Below, piece after piece: positions 7,223 to 13,897 of a DNA stretch of 20,101 nt. The stretch comes from JAJBWD01 sp041670885 (lineage in GTDB: Bacteria > Bacillota > Clostridia > Clostridiales > Clostridiaceae). The stretch is from contig JBAXYJ010000020.1 in NCBI GenBank assembly GCA_041670885.1, forward strand, positions 1-20,101, read 5' to 3'. The stretch's first letter is position 1; each line of letters opens with the position of its first letter. The notes beneath the pieces are model-generated. The model saw only the letters and a program-made list of their open reading frames with translations. It had not been told where the DNA came from and searched no databases. The position numbers were made by a program, and so were the translations under genes.

Positions 7223-7852
7223 CTACTTTCTGATTTTATTAAGCACTATATTAAATAAAATTATAAAGCATAAATCACCTGCCAGATTTTCAGGCAGCAT
7301 AGATATATTATATATATAAAGAACTGAATCTATTATTGAAGCAAAAGCTGATAACAAAAACAGATAATATAGTTTATTTTCTTTTATTTTTGATAAGTAA
7401 TCTATGCCTAAAATAAAAACAGTCACAGATAAATAAAAATAAATTTGATAAAAAAGCGAATTTGAATATCTGATAGAGTATACATAGCCTTTCGTAAGTA
7501 CTATATTATAATCGAATCTAAAGGAAATTGAATATAGCAGCGCTGAAATAAGCAGAATACAAATATATATTTTGCCGTTCAGCCTGTTTTTTTTAGTTAA
7601 AATTACTATAGTCAAAAATGATATAAGTGGTATATAAATTAAGCCTAATGATATAAAGGGCTTTAATATAAAAATATAATTTAAAGAATCAGCATAAAAC
7701 AATATTATATGGCTTACAGCTTTTGATAATATAGAAAACGAAACTAATATGCTTATAATTCTAAGCCTTTTTGGAAGGTTAAAAAAATATCTAAAATGAC
7801 TTATTGATAATATAACCATAAGTATAAGTATCATAAGGTACAATTTATCCAT
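7223..7852 (-). CDS. Unknown multi-pass membrane protein
   Basis: About 209 residues, mostly hydrophobic, with six or seven likely membrane helices separated by short basic loops (FNLPKRLR, LTKKNRLNGK, LSKIKENKLYY). I recognise no family; the layout resembles the membrane-sensor part of some signalling proteins, but no output domain follows. I chose the ATG at 7852 because AGGGG lies six bases upstream; the ATG two codons earlier at 7858 would directly abut that site. It lies 52 bases downstream of the lipid kinase gene on the same strand and may be co-transcribed with it. Its stop is one base from the ygiQ stop, and the genes converge. Confidence 0.7.
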   Translation of the reverse strand: MDKLYLMILILMVILSISHFRYFFNLPKRLRIISILVSFSILSKAVSHIILFYADSLNYIFILKPFISLGLIYIPLISFLTIVILTKKNRLNGKIYICILLISALLYSISFRFDYNIVLTKGYVYSIRYSNSLFYQIYFYLSVTVFILGIDYLSKIKENKLYYLFLLSAFASIIDSVLYIYNISMLPENLAGDLCFIILFNIVLNKIRK

Positions 7853-7904
7853 ATACATCCCCTGATCAATTATAATTCCTCACTTATAGTTATTCTTAAG
7901 CTTA

Positions 7905-8786
7905 TTATTTTATACCAAGTATCTTAAGGCTTCCTCTGTCACAGCTTATTCTAAGAGGAAAATCAGGTCCTCTTTCCCCATCTATGTCTGTTACTATGTC
8001 CTCACTGCATTTTATTAAAATATCATTTGTCTTAAAATATAACAATCCTTTGGAATTTTTAAGATGTTCTCCTCTAATCATTTCAAATAACAGGTTAATC
8101 ATGTCCTTAATCATTCCGGCTTTTATTATAATAATATCTAAAAGACCATCATCTATTTTTGATTTGTATGCAAATTTCATATTTCCAGCTGTTTGTCCAT
8201 TAAATATCAGCATAAGGTACATCTCGCCATCAAAACTGCCCTCTTTAGATGATACATCAATCTTTAACTTTTTAAAGTTTGGAAGCTGCTCAATTCCTTT
8301 TATGTAATAAGCCAGCTTACCAATAGTATTTTTAAGATTTATATCTGTTTTTTGGGAAACATCTGTAAATAAACCAAAGCTGGCAACATTTATAAAATAT
8401 TTATCATTTATTCTTCCTAAATCAACATTTTTTACTTCAGATGTTAAAATCTGCTGGCAGGCTTCCTCTACATCTTCACTCATACCGATAAACTTAGCAA
8501 AGTCATTGGCAGTCCCTGTAGGCAGAATACCGATAGGCAGGTTAATCTTTTTTTCTTTCATAGAATTTACAACGGTATCAACTGTTCCGTCCCCCCCTGC
8601 AACAAGAATATAATAAAATGAACCATCTAAATCATCAAAAGCATTGTCAACCGGGCTCTCATAACTTACCCTGTATGGCTCCACAAAAAAACCATGCTCT
8701 TGATGAACCATTATAACCTTATCTATATCAGTTATGATTGTATTTTCTCCTGAGAATGGATTATAAATAAATTTTACCCTTTTCAT
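7905..8786 (-). CDS. Diacylglycerol kinase family lipid kinase (YegS/DgkB type)
   Basis: A 293-residue soluble lipid kinase of usual length. The nucleotide-binding motif GGDGTVDTVV (about 64-73) and PTGTANDFAK (about 89-98) are typical of the DAGK catalytic domain; residues after about 130 form the beta-sandwich half, with FNGQTAGNMKFAYKSKIDDGLLD. Members phosphorylate diacylglycerol or related lipids, returning them to phosphatidic acid at the membrane; the exact lipid here is unknown. I chose the ATG at 8786 because AGGGGG lies four bases upstream and MKRVKFIYNPFSG matches the family start; the 13 residues upstream in frame lack both. Neighbouring lipid genes are separate units. Confidence 0.88.
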   Translation of the reverse strand: MKRVKFIYNPFSGENTIITDIDKVIMVHQEHGFFVEPYRVSYESPVDNAFDDLDGSFYYILVAGGDGTVDTVVNSMKEKKINLPIGILPTGTANDFAKFIGMSEDVEEACQQILTSEVKNVDLGRINDKYFINVASFGLFTDVSQKTDINLKNTIGKLAYYIKGIEQLPNFKKLKIDVSSKEGSFDGEMYLMLIFNGQTAGNMKFAYKSKIDDGLLDIIIIKAGMIKDMINLLFEMIRGEHLKNSKGLLYFKTNDILIKCSEDIVTDIDGERGPDFPLRISCDRGSLKILGIK

Positions 8787-8827
8787 AATTCCCCCTATAA
8801 TTTTAAGCTGCATAATGAAAGTCAATA

Positions 8828-8868
8828 GGAAATTGCATAGTGAAACAAACAGCAGTTATGCAATTCCC
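8828..8868. repeat. Short palindrome sharing ends with the 9331-9438 palindrome
   Basis: GGAAATTGCATA (8828-8839) is mirrored by TATGCAATTCCC (8857-8868) with one mismatch; the loop is 17 bases. AAATTGCATA, or its complement with one change, also ends the larger palindrome on the other side of the CBS-domain gene. It lies 16 bases beyond that gene's stop, but no T-run follows on the minus strand, so it is a poor terminator. Confidence 0.6.
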
Positions 8869-8883
8869 TGCATTTGAGTATAA

Positions 8884-9297
8884 TTATGGCATTGATATAT
8901 CTGTAAGTGTTTCTGCTGCTTTATTAGAAAAAGTAGGTTCAACAGCAATATCACCTAAGGATATTATACCAACTAAATTATTATTTTCAACTATTGGAAG
9001 TCTCCTGATCTGTCTGTCACTCATTATTTTAGATGCTTCCGTAACATCCATATCCGGTGTCCCAAATACCGGGTTTGAGCTCATTATGTCTCTAACCTTC
9101 TGCATATTGATATTTTCTCCATTGGAAACAGACCTTAAAGCTATATCTCTGTCAGTTACAATACCCATAATATGTTCTCCTTCACAGACTGGAACTGAGC
9201 CTATATTATGCTTTTCCATTACCTTTGCTGCAGACTGAATCTTATCTTCAGGACTTACACTAAAAACATCTTTAGTCATTATTTCCTTTACCTTCAT
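8884..9297 (-). CDS. Two-CBS-domain protein
   Basis: A 137-residue cytosolic protein made almost entirely of one CBS pair. The first CBS motif spans about 7-60 (IMTKDVFSVSPEDKIQSAA, GSVPVCEGEHIMGIVTDRDI) and the second about 72-125 (DIMSSNPVFGTPDMDVTEA, RRLPIVENNNLVGIISLGDI). CBS pairs bind adenosyl ligands such as AMP, ATP or SAM and usually regulate a partner; no attached enzyme domain exists here. The ATG has AGGAGG at good spacing. The gene is flanked on both sides by palindromes with related ends, and the lipid kinase gene lies downstream on the same strand. Partner and ligand are unknown. Confidence 0.88.
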   Translation of the reverse strand: MKVKEIMTKDVFSVSPEDKIQSAAKVMEKHNIGSVPVCEGEHIMGIVTDRDIALRSVSNGENINMQKVRDIMSSNPVFGTPDMDVTEASKIMSDRQIRRLPIVENNNLVGIISLGDIAVEPTFSNKAAETLTDISMP

Positions 9298-9330
9298 AAT
9301 ATACCTCCTATTTATTTTATAATCCTAATT

Positions 9331-9438
9331 GAGGAAATTGCATAATTTGTAAATTGACTTTTTAAGTTTAAAAAAACTTTGATAATTCGTTATTTTTAAA
9401 CTTAAAAATCAGCCAAAATGTCATTATGCAATTTCTTT
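9331..9438. repeat. About 105-bp imperfect palindrome (MITE-like)
   Basis: The outer arms are GAAATTGCATAAT (9334-9346) and its exact complement (9423-9435). The inner arms are TTTTTAAGTTTAAAAA (9359-9374) and its exact complement (9393-9408). Between them are 12- and 14-base segments with partial complementarity, and the central loop is 18 bases. It sits in the 265-bp spacer between divergent genes (CBS protein and pssA), so a terminator role is unlikely. A miniature inverted-repeat element or a structured RNA are both possible. I cannot define a convincing target-site duplication. Confidence 0.65.
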
Positions 9439-9523
9439 AATTACATATATATCTTAACCAATTATTAATTTTTTATAGATTCTTTCAAAAAAAATTTTTA
9501 TATGCATGTCTTACATTTTGTAG

Positions 9524-9529
9524 TATAAT
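9524..9529 (+). promoter_or_regulatory. Probable pssA -10 element
   Basis: TATAAT lies 34 bases upstream of the pssA ATG with an AGGAG site in between. No good -35 hexamer is present at 16-18 bases, so the promoter is either weak or activator-dependent. Confidence 0.45.
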
Positions 9530-9562
9530 AGACAATAGGATTTCATAATTAGGAGTGATAAT

Positions 9563-10081
9563 ATGACAAAAAATGCCCTGGCTAATATATTCACCTTTGG
9601 TAATTTGTCTTTTGGACTATTATCATTAATAATGACTTTTGAGGGGAACTATAAACTAGCCTGCATTTTAATACTTGCTGCAGGTATTGTTGACAGATAT
9701 GATGGCAGAATCGCCAGATTTTTTAATGTATCAAGTGATATGGGGAAAGAGCTGGATTCTTTATCTGACCTGGTTTCATTTGGAGTTGCACCTTCAATTT
9801 TATTATTTAATATGTTTGAGCTCATTAATTTAGGAATAATTGGTTATATTTTATTATTAATATTCCCTATAGCAGGTGCATATAGATTAGCCAGATTTAA
9901 TGCCACCAGCTTTGATGGTGTATTTACAGGGATACCAATAACTATTGCCGGAACATTTATAGCTTTTTATGCGCTTCTTTATTCTGGGAATTCAGGTAAA
10001 AGTCCCTTGGGTATAACTATTGTTTTATTAGTACTTATGTCTTATTTAATGGTATCAAATTGCAAATTCAAAAAATTTTAG
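9563..10081 (+). CDS. pssA: CDP-diacylglycerol-serine O-phosphatidyltransferase
   Basis: A 172-residue integral membrane enzyme with about five or six helices, close to the Bacillus PssA length. It should join serine to CDP-diacylglycerol, giving phosphatidylserine and CMP, the first step toward phosphatidylethanolamine. The CDP-alcohol phosphotransferase motif D-G-X2-A-R-X8-G-X3-D-X3-D is complete: Asp47, Gly48, Ala51, Arg52, Gly61, Asp65, Asp69. The N-terminal NIFTFGNLSFGLLS and later GAYRLARFN are typical of PssA rather than PgsA. The ATG has AGGAG upstream. The usual partner psd is not next to it. The stop codon overlaps a bidirectional terminator. Confidence 0.9.
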   Translation: MTKNALANIFTFGNLSFGLLSLIMTFEGNYKLACILILAAGIVDRYDGRIARFFNVSSDMGKELDSLSDLVSFGVAPSILLFNMFELINLGIIGYILLLIFPIAGAYRLARFNATSFDGVFTGIPITIAGTFIAFYALLYSGNSGKSPLGITIVLLVLMSYLMVSNCKFKKF

Positions 10082-10110
10082 CCTGAATATTATTTCAGGC
10101 TATTTTTTTT
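10081..10110. terminator. Bidirectional terminator between pssA and the 111-residue gene
   Basis: GCCTGAA (10081-10087) and TTCAGGC (10094-10100) form a 7-bp stem with a 6-base loop. A T-run (10103-10110) follows on the plus strand, and on the minus strand TAAAATTTTTT follows the same stem. The hairpin uses the last base of the pssA stop codon and encodes the final codons and stop of the opposing gene. Confidence 0.88.
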
Positions 10111-10425
10111 CCCTAATTCCTCTTCTATCTCCTCAAGAATAAAATTCGCCTTAATTCTAGTTCTATAATAATCAGATCTTAGTTTGCAATACTCAAAATA
10201 TGGAAGATTTATTTCTTCCAGTACTTTAAGATAATCATCTATTATATCTCCTATTTTATTCACCCTTTTTAAAGCAGCCTTAACATCACTTTTTTTTGCC
10301 GGAGTAATTCTGTTTAATTCCTCTGCCCCGCCTATCATCAGCCTGTAGGAACTTATAAGCTTTGTAACAGTGTCAGTTATATTGTTAATATCGCAGCAAT
10401 AATCATCTATAAACCTTTTAGACAT
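10090..10425 (-). CDS. Small helical protein of unknown function
   Basis: A 111-residue charged protein with no membrane segment or signal peptide; I recognise no family. It looks all-helical, with heptad-like stretches (INNITDTVTKLISSYRLMI, ALKRVNKIGDIIDDYLKVLEEI, RIKANFILEEIEEELGKK). The start chosen is ATG at 10425 (MSKRFIDDYCCDIN); its upstream GAGAAG is a weak SD, and a TTG four codons earlier is less likely. It lies about 60 bases after the antiporter gene on the same strand and may be the last gene of that transcript. Its last codons lie within the terminator hairpin shared with pssA. Confidence 0.65.
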   Translation of the reverse strand: MSKRFIDDYCCDINNITDTVTKLISSYRLMIGGAEELNRITPAKKSDVKAALKRVNKIGDIIDDYLKVLEEINLPYFEYCKLRSDYYRTRIKANFILEEIEEELGKKNSLK

Positions 10426-10486
10426 AAATCTTCTCAAATATTGCTTTCATATAAATTATATTAATCAGAAAATTTTATAATACATT

Positions 10487-11605
10487 CTATATATAATAAA
10501 GTGCAATCACCATCATCATATATATGGAAATTAGTATTGCTCCTTCCATCCAATAGGTTTTACCATCCTGAAATACAAGGAAAGACATAATCACTGATAA
10601 ACCGCTTAGTATTATATGAAAGTTTGGGAATAAAAAGTTTAAGCTTCCTCCAGAAAAATATGAATAAATAATCAGAAGGGGAGTTACAAATAAAGTCATC
10701 TGCAATGAGGATCCTATAGCTACTTCAATACTAAGATTTATTTTATTTTTGCAGGCAGCAATTATTGACGATAAGTTTTCGCCTATATTTCCCAGAATGG
10801 GTATTAAAACAATACCCATGTATTCTTCCTTGAAATTATATTCATTTACGAAACTATATACTGATGCTATAAGCCTTTGGGAAATAAAATAAAGAACCAG
10901 GGTTATAAAAATTATTTCTAATATTAAATAAACAGTACCATTTTTATTGAATTTGGAGTACTCATCACAGCCTTCACTGATTACGAACAAATTGTAATGA
11001 GTATAAAGAGAAAATATTAATCCAAGCAAATAAACAAGTATCAGAACTATAGATATCAGCAGGCTTATTTTAAGCATATTATGCTCTGTAATAACTGCAT
11101 ACCTGTTAAGAGTTGCTAAAACCACCATGGCAGACAGTGCTAATACCAGCTGATTAAAATTAAGCCTGGCTGCAATCTTGCTAAATCGCTGCTCCTTGTA
11201 CTTTACTCCTCCAATAAAAACTGATATTCCCAGAACGAGCAGCATATTACTCACTATAGCTCCGATAAGAGAGGCTTTAACTAAGTTTGTCATTCCATAG
11301 CGTATTGCCCATAGTCCCATAAAAAGCTCTGGAATATTGCCTATTGTAGCTGTGAGAAGTCCTCCTTTTTTAGGACCGATAAAATTTGATATTTCTGAAA
11401 TTAATCCTCCTGTAATGACAGCCAGGGGTACAACTGATAAAGAACATAGTATAAGCTTTAAAATTGTGCTTTTTGTATAGATTACTGAAAGAGCTAAAGA
11501 TACCGTTAGTAATAGTATTCTACTTTTCAGATTCTTCTTTTGAATATTCCTGGTCAATATATCCAAATTCATCTTCTGCCTCATAATCTTCCCTATTACC
11601 TTCAT
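10487..11605 (-). CDS. Cation/proton antiporter, CaCA (Ca2+:H+ exchanger) family
   Basis: Up to 372 residues with about ten or eleven membrane helices and the two inverted alpha-repeats of the family: GLLTATIGNIPELFMGLWAI with SLIGAIVSNMLLVLGIS in the first half, and IPILGNIGENLSSIIAA with EVAIGSSLQMTLFVTP in the second. The two glutamates (GNIPE and GNIGE) are the expected ion-binding residues. Such proteins export Ca2+, or sometimes Na+ or K+, in exchange for protons. The first 28 residues overlap the acidic small ORF in another frame, and there the codons look more natural for that ORF. The true start may be this ATG (weak GAGG), the ATG at 11572, or nearby. Confidence 0.85.
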   Translation of the reverse strand: MKVIGKIMRQKMNLDILTRNIQKKNLKSRILLLTVSLALSVIYTKSTILKLILCSLSVVPLAVITGGLISEISNFIGPKKGGLLTATIGNIPELFMGLWAIRYGMTNLVKASLIGAIVSNMLLVLGISVFIGGVKYKEQRFSKIAARLNFNQLVLALSAMVVLATLNRYAVITEHNMLKISLLISIVLILVYLLGLIFSLYTHYNLFVISEGCDEYSKFNKNGTVYLILEIIFITLVLYFISQRLIASVYSFVNEYNFKEEYMGIVLIPILGNIGENLSSIIAACKNKINLSIEVAIGSSLQMTLFVTPLLIIYSYFSGGSLNFLFPNFHIILSGLSVIMSFLVFQDGKTYWMEGAILISIYMMMVIALYYI

Positions 11606-11651
11606 TTTCCTCTATAGGAATATAAAAGAAGTCAGGATATGAAATTTTCAT
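11520..11651 (-). CDS. Acidic 43-residue ORF between rubrerythrin and the antiporter
   Basis: An ATG at 11651 lies five bases after a GGTGAT-type SD and 10 bases after the rubrerythrin stop. The peptide begins MKISYPDFFYIPIEENEG and ends YSKEESEK; it is strongly acidic, with more than a third of residues Glu or Asp, and has no hydrophobic segment. Its codons are typical of the window (GAA, TAT, ATT, TTT), while the overlapping antiporter frame uses AGG, GGG, AAG, CAG and TTG more. I recognise no family. The overlap with the antiporter's 5' end suggests translational coupling. It could be a small modulator, or a leader ORF only. Confidence 0.55.
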   Translation of the reverse strand: MKISYPDFFYIPIEENEGNREDYEAEDEFGYIDQEYSKEESEK

Positions 11652-11661
11652 AGTATCACCC

Positions 11662-12201
11662 CTATTTGTAATCTTGGCAGTATATTTTGAAATATGCCCT
11701 TGGGAATTTACATAAAGGACAGAATTTAGGAGCTTCTGTTCCAATATGAATATAGCCGCAGTTCATGCACTGCCACATAACCTCCATGTCTCTCTTAAAA
11801 GCATCACCGTTATCCAGGTTTTCCTTTATGATCATAAACCTGTTCATATGGTTTTCTTCCACCTCAGCTAATTCTTTATAGAAATCTGCTATCTCTTCAA
11901 AGCCTTCTGCTCTTGCCTCATCTTCAAACTGCTTGTAAAGTTTTCTGCTTTCTGCTGCTTCCCCTGCTGCTGAATCTTCTAAATTATCTGATGTATTTCT
12001 AACTTTTTTCAGATATCTTCCATAGACTTCCCTGGCATGTGCCTTTTCATTTTCTGCTGTTGCATAAAATACGGATGCTATATATTCATAGCCCTCAAGT
12101 CTTGCCTTTTCTCCATAAAAGGTATATTTATTTCTTGCCCTGGATTCTCCTGCAAATGTTTTAAGCAAATTTTTTTCCGTCCTGCTTCCTTTAAGGTCCA
12201 T
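11662..12201 (-). CDS. rbr: Rubrerythrin
   Basis: A 179-residue cytosolic peroxide-reducing protein. The N-terminal ferritin-like four-helix domain has diiron ligands in FAGESRARNKY (Glu19), ENEKAH (Glu52, His55) and EVEENH. The C-terminal rubredoxin-like domain has cysteine pairs CMNC and CPLC separated by YIHIGTEAPKF. Rubrerythrin reduces H2O2 with electrons from reduced rubredoxin or ferredoxin partners and protects anaerobes. The ATG at 12201 has GGAGG five bases upstream; a TTG at 12213 overlaps that SD and was not chosen. A 17-bp palindrome lies within the apparent promoter. The downstream acidic ORF and antiporter probably share the transcript. Confidence 0.95.
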   Translation of the reverse strand: MDLKGSRTEKNLLKTFAGESRARNKYTFYGEKARLEGYEYIASVFYATAENEKAHAREVYGRYLKKVRNTSDNLEDSAAGEAAESRKLYKQFEDEARAEGFEEIADFYKELAEVEENHMNRFMIIKENLDNGDAFKRDMEVMWQCMNCGYIHIGTEAPKFCPLCKFPRAYFKIYCQDYK

Positions 12202-12228
12202 TGAATCCTCCAAAATATTTCTCTTATT

Positions 12229-12257
12229 AATCTATTCATAATAATTTATTATGTGAA
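12229..12257 (-). promoter_or_regulatory. Rubrerythrin promoter with palindromic operator candidate
   Basis: On the minus strand TTCACA (12257 to 12252) and TAGATT (12234 to 12229) are spaced 17 bases apart, a plausible -35/-10 pair. A perfect palindrome, CATAATAA-T-TTATTATG (12237-12253), fills the spacer, the classic repressor position. Rubrerythrins are under PerR or Fur-type control in clostridia. The half-site resembles Fur/PerR boxes but does not match the usual 7-1-7 spacing. Confidence 0.5.
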
Positions 12258-12279
12258 AAAAGAAGCTCTAAGGCTTCTT
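12256..12279 (-). terminator. Terminator of the serine dehydratase genes
   Basis: AAGAAGC and GCTTCTT form a 7-bp stem with a 6-base loop, followed on the minus strand by six T. The sdaAA TAG stop (12268-12270) lies in the loop. It should separate sdaAA from the rubrerythrin promoter. Confidence 0.88.
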
Positions 12280-13161
12280 ATTATTAAATATCTTGTCTTT
12301 CATTTTAAGTCCGGTTTTTGTAATTGCAAGTCCTCCAAGAGCAGTTTCCTTCAGTGTTGACGGAAGCATTCTACCCACACGATACATGGAATTTACCACT
12401 TCATCAAAGGGTATTTTACTTTCAACTCCTGCTAAGGATAAATCAGCAGCATGAAGGGCAAGAACTGCCCCCCCTACGTTTCTTTTAGCACATGGAATCT
12501 CAACAAGTCCTGCTATTGGATCGCATATAAGTCCTAAAAGGTTCTTAATTACTATGGCTGCACCATTTAAAGCCATTTTAGGAGTACCTCCCAGCATTTC
12601 AATTACCGCTGCTGCTGCCATAGCCGAAGCTGTTCCGCACTCAGCCTGGCAGCCTCCTTCTGCTCCGGATATGGAGGCATTATTTCCAATTATTATTCCA
12701 ACTCCGGCAGCTGTAAACAGTGCTTTTATCAGTTCTTCATCAGATTTATTATATCTTTCTCCTGTTGTTAATATTACAGAGGGAAGAATACCACAGGAAC
12801 CTGCTGTAGGAGCTGCTACTATTTTCCCCATAGATGCATTTACCTCTGCTGAGGAAAATGCTCTTGCCATTACCTTTATCATAAAGTCTCCGCAGAGAGT
12901 CTCTTTATCCTTCATATACTGATTTAGTTTAAAGGCATCTCCTCCTATAAGTCCTGATACTGACATTACTTTTTTATTTAATCCCATTTCTGAGGATTCT
13001 TTCATTACAGAAAGATTTTCTTTCATCTTACAAATAAGCTCCTCTTTACTTTTGCCGCTGCTTTCAGCTTCACTTTGGAGAGTATATTCCCATATTGTTT
13101 GTTTCTTTTTATCACATATTTTTATAAGTTCTTCTCCGCTTCCTGCAAACAAATTATTCAC
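12268..13161 (-). CDS. sdaAA: L-serine dehydratase, iron-sulfur dependent, alpha subunit
   Basis: A 297-residue catalytic subunit of the two-subunit, oxygen-sensitive serine dehydratase found in Firmicutes. With SdaAB it deaminates L-serine to pyruvate and ammonia. Family blocks include APTAGSCGILPSVI, SISGAEGGCQAECGTASAMAA and CDPIAGLVEIPC; cysteines in these segments are the expected 4Fe-4S ligands. The GTG start overlaps the 3' end of sdaAB by eight bases, a sign of translational coupling; a TTG three codons later, better spaced from GGAAGG, is an alternative. Threonine-to-glycine genes at the left edge are separate, so no shared operon is implied. Confidence 0.93.
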   Translation of the reverse strand: MNNLFAGSGEELIKICDKKKQTIWEYTLQSEAESSGKSKEELICKMKENLSVMKESSEMGLNKKVMSVSGLIGGDAFKLNQYMKDKETLCGDFMIKVMARAFSSAEVNASMGKIVAAPTAGSCGILPSVILTTGERYNKSDEELIKALFTAAGVGIIIGNNASISGAEGGCQAECGTASAMAAAAVIEMLGGTPKMALNGAAIVIKNLLGLICDPIAGLVEIPCAKRNVGGAVLALHAADLSLAGVESKIPFDEVVNSMYRVGRMLPSTLKETALGGLAITKTGLKMKDKIFNNKKP

Positions 13162-13834
13162 CTTCCGTTAATTCATTTATTACTTTAACTGACATAACTT
13201 TATCTATATTCTGAAGCTGTTCTATTGTCTCCTTTTTAATCCTGCTGTCTGTTTCAAATATCATATAAGCACTTTTTCCTCTGTCATCTCTATATACTTT
13301 AAGGTATGCTATATTTATATCTTCCTTATATAATATATAGGCAGCCTTGGATATAACACCTTTATAGTCTATATGTTTTATAATTATTGTAGGCAGCTTT
13401 CCTGTAAACTCCAGCTTTTCTCCATCAATTTCATTTATTACAATATTTCCTCCTCCTATGGAGGAGCCAACTATTGAAAGCACATCACCATTATTTTTAT
13501 ATATTATAAATTTTACTGTATTGGGGTGAGCATCCCCCAGGTCTGCTTTTGTAAATATAATATTGAGTCCACGCTCTTCAGCAATTTTAAGAGAATCTCT
13601 AAGTCTAATATCAGAAGGCTTCATCCCTAAAAGTCCGGCAGCCAATGCCCTGTCTGTTCCATGACCTTTATAGGTACTTCCAAAGGAGCCGTGAAGAAGG
13701 CATTCCACCTTGTTAAAATTTGGTGTAGCAATAGCCCTTGCCATAATCCCAAGTCTTACTGCTCCTGCTGTATGAGAGCTGGATGGTCCTATCATTATGG
13801 GACCTAATATGTCAAAAACGCCGTATTTTTTCAT
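13154..13834 (-). CDS. sdaAB: L-serine dehydratase, iron-sulfur dependent, beta subunit
   Basis: A 226-residue beta subunit. Residues about 4-140 form the SdaAB domain with DILGPIMIGPSSSHTAGAVRLG and HGSFGSTYKGHGTDRALAAG. Residues about 150-222 form an ACT domain (PTIIIKHIDYKGVISKAAYIL), which in this family is linked to subunit or ligand regulation. It forms the serine dehydratase with SdaAA. The ATG has AGGTGAT upstream, with 63 bases to the end of the kinase-like gene; no terminator is visible there, so read-through from that gene is possible. Confidence 0.93.
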   Translation of the reverse strand: MKKYGVFDILGPIMIGPSSSHTAGAVRLGIMARAIATPNFNKVECLLHGSFGSTYKGHGTDRALAAGLLGMKPSDIRLRDSLKIAEERGLNIIFTKADLGDAHPNTVKFIIYKNNGDVLSIVGSSIGGGNIVINEIDGEKLEFTGKLPTIIIKHIDYKGVISKAAYILYKEDINIAYLKVYRDDRGKSAYMIFETDSRIKKETIEQLQNIDKVMSVKVINELTEGE

Positions 13835-13897
13835 TTAATCACCTGTATTTCAAAAAATTTATAACTATTTTTTGCTGATTTATCCGGTTTTTTTATT

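Noticed and set aside
8840..9238. Plus-strand ORF of 132 codons opposite the CBS-domain gene
   Set aside because: It lies antisense to a clear CBS protein, has no SD and reads as a low-complexity mirror of it.
9331..9438. Large palindrome as a transcription terminator
   Set aside because: It lies upstream of both flanking genes, which diverge, and no T-run follows either arm.
9320..9445. Target-site duplication flanking the palindrome
   Set aside because: Only TAAT-like AT-rich similarity is present at the two ends, which is not distinguishable from background.
12202..12213. TTG start for rubrerythrin four codons upstream
   Set aside because: It overlaps the GGAGG site that clearly serves the ATG at 12201.
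12554..12922. Plus-strand ORF of 122 codons inside sdaAA
   Set aside because: It is antisense to strongly conserved SdaAA motifs and has no ribosome binding site.
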